This document shows positions 1 through 10,402 of a stretch of DNA of 64,000 nucleotides, piece after piece. The stretch covers positions 514,878-578,877 of the forward strand of contig MU130358.1 in the NCBI GenBank assembly GCA_015039465.1, given 5' to 3'. Below the pieces are notes generated by a model. It was not told where the DNA came from and ran no database searches. It was given only the letters and a program-made list of their open reading frames with translations. Source of the DNA: Phlegmacium glaucopus. Its lineage: Eukaryota > Basidiomycota > Agaricomycetes > Agaricales > Cortinariaceae. The first letter of the stretch is position 1, and the number at the start of each line of letters is the position of its first letter. Made by a program: the position numbers and the translations under genes.

Positions 1-766
1 AAATTCCTGCAGACGATGCAGTTCAATACGTGGTATGTACTCCGAGTTCAATCACTCATAACGGCCTTTTAATAATGCCCTTTCTTACTTATAGGCGAAT
101 TGTGCGATTAGAAACTGGCGTAGTGGAATTGGCAAACATGCCCTTCAACAACTCACAAGGATGTTCAATTCCGAACCCTTCAAGAATTCAAAGAATCAGC
201 GGAAGGAATACATCACCAACCAGCTCAAGGACCTCACCTACGTCTACCGTGACCCAAAATCCCGGGTAAGTTTCGTAGTTGTTTCTTTGTCGCTCAAAAA
301 ATAGATTACTAATTATATCTACTAGAGCGGCGGCTATCGTTCTTCTGCGATCATCGAAGTGTTTGCTTTCCATCAACAAATCATTAACAAGACCGAGAAA
401 TGGTATGGATATCCCATGGGAGCATTGTCCCTCTCCGCAGCTGCAGTAAGTCTCTCAAAAATTCTCAATTCAATTCTAATGTTCTTCTAGCACGAGCGTG
501 CCCTCAAGTTATGGAAAACCGGTGACTTGCCAACAAAGGAAACCAAGAAAAGCTTCGTCCGAAGGCCTTGGGCTGCTCGAGTCACCCAGCACCTCAAGGT
601 CGTCACCAACTTGTCTGAAAGGAAATGGCAGGAGATCCACGATGCCACGCAAGAGATCGTTGCCTCCGTCGATAACGACTTTGACCCCGCCGAAGATGGC
701 GACAACAGTGACATCGATGACCCATCGGAGATGGTTCAAATATCAGAGTCAGAGGCTGAAGATTAG
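1..766 (+). CDS. DUF6532-type protein, 3' part (runs off left edge)
   Basis: Spliced plus-strand coding region entering from the left edge. Exons read through 'NCAIRNWRSG', 'YVYRDPKS', 'SAIIEVFAFHQQ', 'WYGYPMGALSLSAAA' and 'HERALKLWKTG', ending in an acidic tail 'ISESEAED' and a stop at 764-766. Introns of about 50-55 bp with GT...AG ends separate them. The order (W-x-S-G segment, short acidic stretch, 'GALSLSAAA', 'RALKLWKTG', acidic C-terminus) is the same as the C-terminal half of the complete gene at 7525-9923, which reads 'GMALSLAA', 'REYSLWKTG' and an acidic end. I recognise this as the DUF6532 domain common in agaricomycete repeat-rich regions; its function is unknown to me. The 3' end lies about 510 bp from a CATCAGG-type transposon terminus at 1276, the same layout as in the second element. 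It is therefore probably transposon cargo. The start codon is outside the window. Confidence 0.65.
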
Positions 767-1276
767 TAGAGTGGCTGCTTGCATCGTGCTAAGTGCGTAT
801 ATCCCTTTCTATCGCTGTTCAATACCCTCATTGAGCCAGCCAGTCTGTTTTAGCACTCCCGTTTTCACTCGTAGCACGCTACAGCTCCGTTTGACTACTA
901 GTACTCTTGGATTTCCATTATCACAAAATGGTTCTCGTTCGATGATAACAGATACTACCAGCAGCCTATTTTATTTTATGTACATTGCATCCAAGTCTAC
1001 TAGTTATACCAATACTATTTTACGGCTGTTTCATTTGAAAATTCAGACAGAATGAAAATATTATGAGAATTTATAACGGTCTGATGAAGTCTGACTACCC
1101 AATGTCATATTTGTTTATTCTGCCACAAACGCAGTTATGAAATCAGAACGATATTGTGAGAGATGAAAATATTATGATATCGGGAGGGTATTATGTCGCC
1201 ACTTGCATTGTGGCAGTCTGGAAGCGTCTGGCTGGTCTGGTTCCAGACCAGCCACACGGTTAGACTTTTCCTGATG
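767..1276. other. Non-coding right flank of the left-edge element, with subterminal hairpin 1229-1254
   Basis: No coding structure is convincing here. The only clear structure is the perfect 12-bp inverted repeat with a 2-nt loop at 1229-1254 and the terminal CTTTTCCTGATG. 'gaaaatattatgagaattta' and 'gaaaatattatgatatcggg' near 1054 and 1163 are a short imperfect repeat. Confidence 0.6.
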
Positions 1277-1970
1277 CACTTGCACTCCAAAGGTGGATGT
1301 CACCAACGTCGTTGCCCGTCGCAATCCATTTCCTGTCCTGGGACCATGCACACGCAGAAACCCTTATAGAACGGACTGGGTGGAGTTGGCAATGCAACTT
1401 AGAGGTGTTGAAACCATTGAATGATATGACCTCAAGCTGTCCGTTGTCGCGACCAACAATGAACGATTTGGGTTCAAGTGGACAGTAGGCGACACTTGAT
1501 GCGTTGACAGTGTAATTCTTAGTATACTTGCGACAAGATGGGAAGCTATATGAGTCGAATTCATAAAAACGCCATTCCCCGTCTTGCGCGGTAACCGTCT
1601 TGCCGTCAGATCCGAAGACGATGGTCTCAGGTGCAGTAAAAAAGGGATTACTACTTCCCCATATGTTCCACACCTCTACTTCAGGTGAATTCCGCTTCAC
1701 TGGTTGGATGCCCTTCGATCCAACGATGATGCCCATGTCTGGGTCAGTTGGTGAAAAGACCACAAATGACCAGTCGTTAATTGACCAGGTAACGGAGCCA
1801 GTGGCTGTCTCCCAGAACCCGACTTTACCATTACTGTGGTTTGGGCTGTTCATGGCCATTGACCCAGCTATAATCTTTCCGTCTGATGAGAAGGAAAGAG
1901 ACGAGTGGCATGACCCAATGAACCAGCTGGGCTTTGTCTTGACGAAAACATATTTGAAAGAATGTGCCAT
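1277..1970 (-). pseudogene. WD40-kinase family copy A, 5' part only
   Basis: Minus-strand reading frame starting at ATG 1968-1970 ('MAHSFKYVFV'). It is collinear with copy B (start at 19069): 'SSLSFSSDGK', 'KVGFWETATG', 'VVFSPTDPDMG', 'CAWSQDRKWIATGNDVGD' are WD40-like blade motifs. Similarity stops at about codon 231 where a CATCAG-terminus transposon is inserted, after which the frame ends at a stop within the element. The kinase-like half is therefore missing from the window. The upstream region (to 2516) is nearly identical to that of copy B, so the two belong to one segmental duplication. Confidence 0.8.
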
Positions 1971-2516
1971 GGCACAAGGGGGTGACGATACTGAGGAAGT
2001 TGCTGTGATCCAATGAAAACGAAAGCTCGGGTGTCTATACTGCGTTTATAACGAGTGTCTGCAGAAGGTGATTACGAGCCGATTGGTTAACTTCACGACA
2101 GAGAAGAAGTGAAATGTATAATGTTACCTATCTGGATGTCAGGACTCAAAGGACTTCGTTCGCATGAAAGACCAGGCAGCCACTGGTTACTAGTGTGATC
2201 CAATGAAGACGATTAAACACAAACTGGGGCATTATACTGTGTTTATTTATGGCATGAAGTTGGACGTTATCTGATGTCAGATGACTCTTACCGTTTTTCA
2301 ATTCTTTCACACATTGCATTTCTGCTCTGAAAATATCGTTCAACTTCCAAAATTTCAACTACGTACATACTGGCTTTGATTTTCATTCAGACTACTTGGA
2401 GTTTGGGCTCTAAATTTTGCCCTTTTATGCGACTCGGAACAGAGTTCTACTCATAAACCCTGCCATCTGACTTCCTCCTTCCTCGGCTGTAGCGAGTGAC
2501 GATGATGAAAACGCAA
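1971..2516 (-). repeat. Upstream block duplicated at 19070-19623
   Basis: The sequence upstream of WD40 copy A is repeated almost base for base upstream of copy B. A 213-nt stretch (2146-2358 versus 19254-19466) gives an identical 70-residue frame in both, so the duplication is recent. I do not think that frame is a gene. The block ends at 2516 where the 7.9-kb element begins; in the other copy the sequence runs on uninterrupted from 19623 into the ligase block. Confidence 0.8.
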
Positions 2517-2563
2517 CATCAGGAAATGTCACAATTCCGTGGATGACATGGTGTGACTTCAGC
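2517..2563 (+). repeat. Left terminal inverted repeat of the 7.9-kb element
   Basis: Begins CATCAGGAAATGTCAC and pairs with 10356-10402 on the opposite strand. The first 13 bases are identical and the rest is imperfect with one or two small gaps. Confidence 0.8.
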
Positions 2564-3946
2564 GACATTGCTCACATCATGGCTTCACCTGAAGGCACCA
2601 ATGTTGTGAATGTCGGTCAAGAGGCTTGAAGTCCTTTAAGTTGCAATGTCCTGAAGGAAGGCAAATTAGGGTATGAAATTATATCATTTATTGGGGTGCT
2701 GTGGTTATATCAAAGGTATTATGGTCTGCGTATTTACTACATCAGCAAACTCCGATTTTTAATCATAACACGCCATAACAAATGGGCTAAGCCCTATAGC
2801 ATCCCATAGTGTGGGAGCGTTGTCTAGTACTATATAGACAGCTGGTGTTGCTCTGTAGCGATAACACGGGACTACACTGGACTACACAATACTTTGTAGC
2901 TGTTACCATACCTGGTTTATGTAAGCTTCATTTTTTTTTCTCATTTCTTTTAAGTTCAACAGCCCAGCCCTAAACCTTGCAAACATTCAACAACGTCACC
3001 ACATCACCACATCACCAGGTCACAACAGATCACCACTTCCACCTGCCACGTCACCTTGGACAACGACGGCCCATGAACGCGACAATGGTAAATACCTTAC
3101 TTTGGTTTTTTTTTTCTTTCTTAGGCCATGGCACTGACGACGGCAACCCCCCCTCAACAGAGTTCTTACTACGCACTACTCTGACAATGGGAACAGCAAT
3201 GACGAAGATGCATCTTTTTTTTTCTTTTTTATTTTTCTTTATTAACTACACTCCACATTGTTGGCAACATCAAAGCTACGATAAGCAATGGACGACATAC
3301 AACGACATACCGCAACATACCACGACGTAGGATGACGACGATGTACATCCTACATCAACACATACTCGCGGCGACGCTGGTCAACACATACTCGCGGCGA
3401 CGCTGGCCAACCACAATGAGACGACCTACCACAACCTACCACGACATACAACAACCTACCACAACGTACCACAACATACGATGATGACGATGTATGTCCT
3501 ACGTCAACACATACTTCAAGTTGCGTCAAGGAAACACTCCGTCGTCGTTCACCGACCATTATGGGTACGTCCGGCTTACTTGTTCTTGCGACCGAATGCT
3601 GATAAAAGACCGAAACACGTAGGTATCCCACATCTCGCAGATGAGGATGACGAGTACCAGGGTATCATTATTTTTATTTTTATTTATTGGGTAACATGTG
3701 TAATTAGACAATGTACATTGTAGGTAGTTGGACAATATACATAGAGTTTTTTTTTTCAAGTACTTGGCTTTGAGTAAGAAAATGGTTCCAGAAATAACCC
3801 AGAAAAAAATAAACCAATACTATCTGAGCTCAGTACAGAGTACTATGGAATTATAAGGAGCTACTACAGAGTGCTATGAAGTCCCTATGTGATGCTATGT
3901 AGTGCTATATAGTGTCTGCTGGACACTACAGAAATAGGGACCCATG
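2564..3946. other. Left non-coding arm of the 7.9-kb element
   Basis: About 1.4 kb without a convincing gene. It holds AC-rich degenerate repeats around 2985-3480 built on 'caacgacatac', 'accacgacata' and 'gatgacgatgta', a 26-bp perfect tandem pair (3356-3407), and a cluster of 'gctatgtagt/gctatatagt' words near 3840-3960. Such subterminal clusters are usual for transposase binding in CACTA-type elements; that role here is inferred. Confidence 0.5.
3356..3407 (+). repeat. 26-bp tandem repeat, two copies
   Basis: 'caacacatactcgcggcgac' plus 'gctgg(t/c)' occurs twice in direct succession. The words 'catcctacatcaacacatac' before it and 'gtcctacgtcaacacatac' near 3497 are diverged relatives. Confidence 0.8.
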
Positions 3947-6900
3947 CTATGGCACTATGGTGCTATAGAGCATTACATAGTGGTCCATAGCAGGGCCCGG
4001 GTTTGCTGATGTAATATAGTATGAATGGAAAGAATTGAGTGTTTGCGAGAAGTGGAGGGAAACAGGAACAAAGGATTGGCCAAAAATAGGGAGTAAATGA
4101 GCAAGGCGAGCAATGGTATCAATGTGTATGACCTGGAGAGCCGGCTTTCCTGGACTTGTAAACTCTGGTTGAGCTATCCACATACCTGTGTCCACATCGG
4201 GTGCCTCATCAACACGTGGAAACCAATGGACAAGCGCACAGGGATATGTCTTCGTTTCATGGACAAATGAAAAAAATAGGAGAACTCGACCAACTTCCAG
4301 CCGTCTTATCCCCTTTGCATCGGGGTTCACAGTGACAAAAACACAGTCCCGTCGAGGACCATCCTGGCGCCAGGAAGGTGTTGAACGAGCATATTCGCGG
4401 CGCATTCCAGTCATGCCCGATGGATCAGAAGGTGCATGGAAAATGATCAAGGCAGAGTGGAAGATTTTGACTGGGCTGGAGATGATAGGACTTGTATACG
4501 TCGAGATAGGATCAGCATTTGGATCAACTTGAGAACTGAGGAATTGGTGAGTGAGGAAATGGAGGGAAGGGATGTCCATGTCGACCCCAATTTGATGAAG
4601 GGTTTTAGGATAGCCACGCTCTAATTTATCCAAGGTTTCACAATATGATTAATTAGAAGAGCATTTACGAGAGAAAAAAGTTACACACGAGGAGTCTTTG
4701 CCAAAAAAACCTCATTAACAGCGGCACCATCCAGTGGACTTCCATCAACATCCTCATCTTCCGGCAACACTTCCTGCCTACCAGTCGTAAGCCCCCTGAT
4801 TTCGACCACTGGTTCCTCATGGACTTGGTCATCCATCGGTCCCTCAGATTCCTCCTCGACACTTGCTAGATAATTGGTCATCGCTTCTTGTAAGCATGAG
4901 CCATTGAGCATACCGCGGTCAGTAAAATCAACATGAGCGGCAGCAAGCTTGTCGAGCCGTTGGTTCGTCACAAGCATCTGGCCCAGTGCGTTGTAGTGGC
5001 TAGAACGCCGCCATGGCTCTTTCACAGCCTTAATGTGCTTTGCTTCTGTTATCGATGAGCAGAGGCCATTTGGGGAGCCAAATGCTTCGATGAGGCTGCG
5101 ATAATGGACAAGCGAGTGTTGACGAGGTAAAGAAATGCCCGAAGGGCCTTCTGCACGAACCCCGGTTTCTTGAAAAATTACACGGTAATGGTGAAATCGT
5201 GAAAGTGCTTCATCAACCTCTTGCAAGGTACGCTCTGTAAGTTGGGCCCGTCGCACAAGGTAGCAAAAATCCAGATAAGCCACCAGAGCGCGAACCATGT
5301 CTTGAGGGACGTGGCCTTCGATGGCATTGACATAGACCTAAAGCAAGAATGAGCTATGATTCAAAGGTGATGAGAATTTCCAGACCTTCATCAATGCTTT
5401 CGAATCATCACCTGTCCATTGTTTGAAGTTTCGACCCTGTGGAAAACGACGCAAGCCAGGAAAAGATGGGGCAAGGGCAATTCTAGCACGAGATATCAAA
5501 TAATGAGCACAAGACAGGAAAATTTCCTTACCGACGGTCAATGTCGTCCATTATTTCCTTTGCCTTTGTGGGACCATGTTCAAGATCTAGATACTCGCCA
5601 ACCCATGTTACGAGATGATCCTTAAACCCACCCTTGATGACTTGGTGGAGGAGATCTGGCGACAACAACTGGTTGATGTCGGCTCTGGAAAAGTTGTCTG
5701 TAAATGGCTGCAAACAGTCAGAACGCAATGTGAATGTCAGTTTGAATCAACATACAACGATATCACCAATAATGCCATAATCATCCCATAGATCTGCGAG
5801 GCTAAGGCAATCAATGGCCTGTTGACGGTGCGCTTTTGATCGTTGGCCTGCCTCCCCATCGAGATTTGAATGATGGGCAGTGCAACTAAATCGCAGTGAT
5901 ATCAGGATCTCGGACAAAATGGAAAGAAAAAAAAGGTTCACTTACCGGGGGCACCAGTTCTGGACGATACAACCAAGCAGAACTTGCTCGGGATAGTCTG
6001 CAATATAGGGTCCAAGTCCAAAGATAGCACGGCGGAAATGTCGATCAGGACATTGGACCACCTCTGGCGTTGTCATTCCAGCACAAAGTGGTTGAAGTAT
6101 GGCGGATAAGGATGAGTGGAAGAGTTGACGGCGGAACTTGCGGAACAGTGTTGTATTTGAATGTTGGCGGGTTGCTAGATTATTGGATCAGGAAAAACAT
6201 GGGAGTTAGGAAGCGGCAGACTTACTTTTTGGTATTGACAAGAAACCAATTAATATGACTGAGTTTCGATGCGCACGACGGACATTGTTCTTGATGTTTC
6301 CTATAGACATGTACAGCGGATAATATTCGTTTTGGCCAGTAGCAACTGATACGGTGGTCTTATCACTTCCAAGAATTATCGGTACAAACATAGATCCATG
6401 TGTGGCTGGATCTTCAGAAATAATATCCTTGAGAAGTAGGGTCAGAGATGAGCAGAGACATGAACGAAAAAGATACTCACCGCTTGCTCCCAAGCCCAAT
6501 TGCCAGACATGAAATCTTTGTACTCACGACCCTCTCCAGCGTTGTACTTTCTGAATGGTTTATAGTCAAACTCTTCATTGAAGTCGGGATTCTTGAGCAT
6601 AGATCGAGCAACTGCAGCAGGGTCACGGTACCAGACCTCATAATCCTCATCCATCCATTCAGGGCAAATGTCAGGCCGGTCGCCGCTGTACTTGACAGAA
6701 AACGACTCCCAGCTAACACCCTCAAGCTCCGTTGAATCGATCACTGCATGCATGTCGCGAACGTCAGCAAATGGAGGATCACAGACTGCATCGCTTGGTT
6801 TACCCGCTTGTGCAGTGAGTAGACTGGCGGCCCAAAGGTCAAGGAGGACGTTGACTTGTGTATTTGCCATCTGATTGCGTTTATAGAGGAACTGTGCAAG

Positions 6901-7367
6901 TTCATATTCAACTCGGTTATTCCATGGCGTCCAATCATCTGACAGCTTCTCCAAGCGTGGTGAAGGAGCTGTATTTGGAGGTAAATCAACACCGTTGCTA
7001 TTGCATGGAGTAGCTAAGGATAAAAATAGTCAGCGGTGTCGTGCATTGAAGGTAAAGGGAATTATTTACCATCAATTATTGGATGATAATTGATTTTCTC
7101 TGGCTGAGCTCGAGTATCGCTTGGCATGGGAGGTGGTGAGCTGTTGAGGTTGTCTAGAAGCTCCTCCTGAGCCAACAGACCAATATCTTCATCATTTTCT
7201 ATGTCGGAGTTGGTAGGATTTTCAGAAAAGGAGGCAGGATTAATGGTGGAGGCGTAGTGTGTGTTGCGGTGCTTTGAAAATCCTTTAAGGCTTCGAAAAT
7301 CACTTCGTCCGCAGATGCTGCAGGTGAAGCGATTATTGTCACGAGTGCGGCGAGATGGGGGTGGCAT
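3947..7367 (-). CDS. Plavaka-type transposase (multi-exon)
   Basis: Minus-strand gene of several exons. The first exon starts at ATG 7365-7367 ('MPPPSRRTRD'), chosen over an in-frame ATG 12 codons upstream because the C2H2 finger 'CSICGRSDFRSLKGFSKHRNTH' spacing (C-x2-C-x12-H-x3-H) follows directly and the upstream codons look non-conserved. Later exons carry 'WTPWNNRVEYELAQFLY', 'LLDLWAASLL', 'FADVRDMHAVID', 'FVPIILGSDKTTVSVATGQ', 'YYPLYMSIGNI' and 'AHRNSVILIGFLSIPK', the run I recognise as the Plavaka transposase core. A downstream part has 'LLSPDLLHQVIKGGFKDHLVTWV' and a C-terminal exon ending at stop 3947-3949. The Asp in 'GSDKT' is a plausible catalytic residue. It would act in the nucleus cutting the element at its CATCAG ends. 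I saw no clear nonsense mutation, but splice sites were judged by eye. Confidence 0.8.
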
Positions 7368-7524
7368 AGCAGATGGAAGTACTAAGCAAATAGTTCTAAT
7401 CACTTGGGCGGACCTTAGAAAAAAAAAACTAGGAAAAAAAAACTAGAACAAAACGAACCATCTTTTCTTCCAAGTCCCATCAACTCTCACTTATTTCTCT
7501 CTCCCCTCCTATATTCATTCCACA
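7368..7524. promoter_or_regulatory. Shared divergent promoter region, transposase / DUF6532 gene
   Basis: Only about 157 bp separate the two divergent start codons. The DUF6532 side carries a pyrimidine-rich stretch ('cttatttctctctcccctcc', 7491-7510) just before ATG 7525, typical of fungal core promoters. Co-regulation of the two genes is inferred from the spacing. Confidence 0.5.
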
Positions 7525-9923
7525 ATGAGAACTCGTAACACAACCGCATCTGAAGCACCTCCGAATTCTGTCATTGACAAGCCACAACCCAACTATCGTA
7601 AGATGGCAGGCATTGGTCCAACCCCTCGCACATCAAAGCAGGTTATCGCAGACAACAGGACCATCGCCATATCCAAGGCGGCAGTAAAGGCACAGAAAGA
7701 CGAAGCGCTCTCGCAACTGGCCAAGATGGAGGACGCAATGGAAGAAGCACAGTTTGTGAAAAAATCACAGGCATCTCGTCCTCCCATTAAGAACTTGCAA
7801 AAAGCACCCCGACCGGTGGCAAAGGTTGATAGAATGGAGATGAGCCCAAATTTAGATGACAGAGCTGAAGAACTTTCGGTTAAGTGTCCGCAACGCTAAA
7901 AAATTGATGTTTTGCTGACTTACACAATATAGGATATAAACGATGATAACACAACATTGAGGAAGTCGGCCAAGGTCACAACACCTTTTGCTTCTGAGTT
8001 TGGAGATGAAGACGATGGGCGAACCACTGATGATGATGGAATGCTGAGCATGACCGTGACACCGTTAGCTTCCGAGTTTGGAGATGAGGACAATGATGGA
8101 GCGATCAATGATGACTTCTACATGTTAAGTGATGCAGCTGAGTCCGAGTCCGAGAGGGTAGAGAATGTGATGCCAGTCGTAGATGATGTTGCAGCGGCAG
8201 GAGACACAAGTGAATACGAGGAAGAAGAGATAGTAATATCTAAGGTAAAAAAGGGAAAGGTCAGTTCTAGGGAAGCCATAGAAGCGAAGCGTCTCATACC
8301 TCCACCATCAAATATAAATCCCTTCAATCCCACTCAGGACCCAAGAGCAGTCGCATCGTCCACAGCTGCATTAAAACGCAAACGCATATTGTCAGAGTCC
8401 AGGCCAGGTGCAAAGGATACCACATACCTGTAAGTCCTTATCCGAAGCCTCTCCTTGTTTTACTCTAGTAAAATAAATATTTAGCAAGGTTGCGTCGAGC
8501 ACAGGAAAAAAAGCAAAGACCAGTTCTATTGTGGCCTCGTCTCAGAGTTTTAGGGTTGGGGTTCAATCTGGAGGTAAAAATACAGCAAGGCCAGTAGAAA
8601 GAGATTATAATGTTGCAGCGAAGGGGGTGTCCACACCACCAGCTGAGATAGAGGCAAGTTACGGTGGGTGGGGTGATGAAGAAGAGATCGATGAGGAGGT
8701 CGTTAAGGCGGACAGATCCCAAAAGGGAAAGGCTGCTTTAGGGAAGGTCAGGATTGTTATCAATTTCCTCAGGCCTTACGCTTACTCTACTCCATCTCAG
8801 TCGATCGCAAGGGTTGTGAGAACCATCACTGAAACCAAGGGTTCAAAGGATGCTACAAAAGGCTCTGGTTTCTGTGCGACGACTATTCGTACCCGTTTTA
8901 ACCAGGATAACTTACCACCAACTGTCAAAATACTCTGGAAATCTGTCTTTGTCCCAACGTTTCGCGCACATATTGGGTCCTTACGTGGTGTGAACCCCTT
9001 CACACCTACTAATCCTGTGGATCTCGTTCAGCATGTAGTAAAGCAGGTGTACACGAAACACTACTTAGACCTCAAAAAGTCGCAGAGCTTGGTGCCCAAA
9101 GGTGTCGTTTACGAATTGGTAAATCTCATTATTCAATTTATCTCCACGTAAATTTATCTATTTAATAGGCAATAGCTGCTACGCACACATGGCGCACTGG
9201 GATCAAGACCGCTGCAAACAAAGCCCTTGAAGCAGAATTCTTAGACGAAGACCGTTATCCAGACAAGCAAGCGATCATTGACTACGTCGCTATGGTGGCC
9301 AATCCTAATAATCCTATCTTCCATTGGCGTGTTTACACCGATAGTGTGAGTTTTATTTTTGATCTCTTCTGGCTCGAATGTTGATATCTGTTTAGGTTAA
9401 ATCTGGTACCTACGAGGATCCAGTCCTCATTGCCACGTTTGCCGTTGGACACCTCAAATCTATCATTGGTGCTTGCACGAGTGATGAGGACGATTACCCT
9501 TTTGTAGGAATGGCATTATCCCTCGCAGCAGTAAGTGACTGCCTCGCTTACAGTGTTTTTATTCACCTTTGTTTTCGGACTTCCCTTTAGCTTGAACGTG
9601 AGTACTCACTCTGGAAGACTGGAGAGTGGGATCGGGCCCGAGCTGCTGCCCTAGACTTTTCTGATCACACATTCGGTTCGCAAGCGTCATCATACCTTCA
9701 AGCAATGATTGGCCTCAAGACTAAGAAGTGGACAACAATCCTTGCAGCTGCGGAGGCGTACCTTAACGGTGGCGGCATAAGTGGTTCAGCAGCATATAGT
9801 GGCATCTCATCGGAAGGCGAGATGTTTGATCCACGTGCGAAGGTGGATGAGTCTGAGGATGAGGATGACTGTATGTTACTTTCCTCACCGTTTCCTTCAC
9901 ATAAATTGACCTTCATGTTATAG
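7525..9923 (+). CDS. DUF6532-type protein, complete, transposon-borne
   Basis: Plus-strand gene with six or more exons. Exon 1 (7525 to about 7877) is basic and starts 'MRTRNTTASEAPP'. Exon 2 has an internal duplication, 'TPFASEFGDEDDG' and 'TPLASEFGDEDND', in an acidic region, then a Lys/Arg patch 'ALKRKRILSESRPG' that could be a nuclear signal. The DUF6532-like part covers 'SVFVPTFRAHIGSLRG', 'LDLKKSQSLVPKGVVYEL', 'AIAATHTWRTG', 'PIFHWRVY', 'VGHLKSIIGACTS', 'GMALSLAALEREYSLWKTG' and 'YLQAMIGLKTKKW', ending in an acidic tail. The last intron may be spliced so that the stop falls on the junction near 9868, or read through to 9923. The biochemical role is unknown. Its place inside the element, back to back with the transposase, suggests an accessory transposition or regulatory protein. 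Confidence 0.75.
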
Positions 9924-9926
9924 GAG

Positions 9927-10402
9927 GCAAGATTTGAAGCTTCCTGAAGTGACGGGGCGTTGATTGTGGCCCATATTCATCATATTACACTAGATATTTT
10001 TGTACAGGCATGGCACAAGCATGTGTTGTTTTTTTTAACCTAGTTTTAATATATTCTGGATGGAAAAAAGGATTGGATAGTATTTAAGACTACATCGGAT
10101 GGCATTGAATACGTGGCAACTTGGAGACTTTATGGCTTACTGACATAAGGACGTACTGACATAAGAACATGCAGACATACCGACGTACCGACGTAGGGAC
10201 ATGATATTGACATAGGGACATTTGTGCCTTCGGATGACATTAGCCGCCTTCATCTCAAGTCATCGTGACTTTGTTACGACAGAATGGTCGAAATTGACTT
10301 TAGCACGTAAGGTCCTTTGGGCTCCGTAGCCGCCTTATGGTACGTGGTGAAGACACAGAAGACACTCAATGTCATCTCATGTAACCTGTACATTTCCTGA
10401 TG
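9927..10402. other. Right non-coding arm and terminal inverted repeat of the 7.9-kb element
   Basis: Contains a cluster of 'gacataagg', 'gacgtac(t/c)gac' and 'gacataggg' words at 10139-10222 and the right terminus ending TTTCCTGATG at 10402. Words such as 'acgtac' and 'acatac' recur in the left arm in inverted orientation, as expected for subterminal transposase sites. Confidence 0.6.

Larger units (their letters stand above)
1..1276 (+). mobile_element. Right end of a CATCAG-terminus DNA transposon carrying a DUF6532 gene
   Basis: WD40 copy A matches copy B from its start codon down to 'cacttgca(c/t)tccaaagg' (1277 onward on plus), then stops matching abruptly. Immediately left of that point the sequence ends in CTTTTCCTGATG, whose reverse complement CATCAGGAAAAG matches the ends of the elements at 2517-10402 and 21269-23157. 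This marks the right terminus of an element that extends left past position 1 and contains the DUF6532 coding exons. A 12-bp perfect palindrome (TGGCTGGTCTGG-tt-CCAGACCAGCCA, 1229-1254) sits 22 bp inside the end. The left end and the rest of WD40 copy A should lie beyond the window. A target duplication cannot be tested without the other end. Confidence 0.65.
2517..10402. mobile_element. 7,886-bp CATCAG-terminus DNA transposon with Plavaka-type transposase and DUF6532 gene
   Basis: Both ends are inverted: left CATCAGGAAATGTCAC, right (reverse complement) CATCAGGAAATGTACAGG. Imperfect similarity continues for about 45 bp ('GATGACAT.G.GTG..CTTC.G' in both). The paralogous block at 19611-19640 reads 'gaaaacgcaaagcacagg' with no insertion; here it reads 'gaaaacgcaa' [element] 'aaagcacagg', so AA is duplicated at the insertion. 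Inside lie a minus-strand Plavaka-type transposase (3947-7367) and a plus-strand DUF6532 gene (7525-9923) firing from a shared region of about 157 bp. A 2-bp duplication and subterminal repeats fit the CACTA/EnSpm superfamily to which Plavaka is assigned, although the ends are not the classical CACTA. Confidence 0.85.

Noticed and set aside
1226..1276. Helitron 3' end suggested by the hairpin at 1229-1254
   Set aside because: No CTRR tetranucleotide at the expected distance in either orientation, and the terminus CATCAGG matches two other elements with inverted ends.
2146..2358. 70-residue frame identical at 2146-2358 and 19254-19466
   Set aside because: Identity reflects a recent segmental duplication of the whole block, including non-coding sequence; no evidence of coding constraint.
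3947..7367. KDZ-type (Kyakuja/Dileera/Zisupton) transposase
   Set aside because: The 'PIILGSDKTTVSVATGQ' and 'YYPLYMSIGNI' run fits Plavaka, and the duplication is 2 bp rather than about 8 bp.
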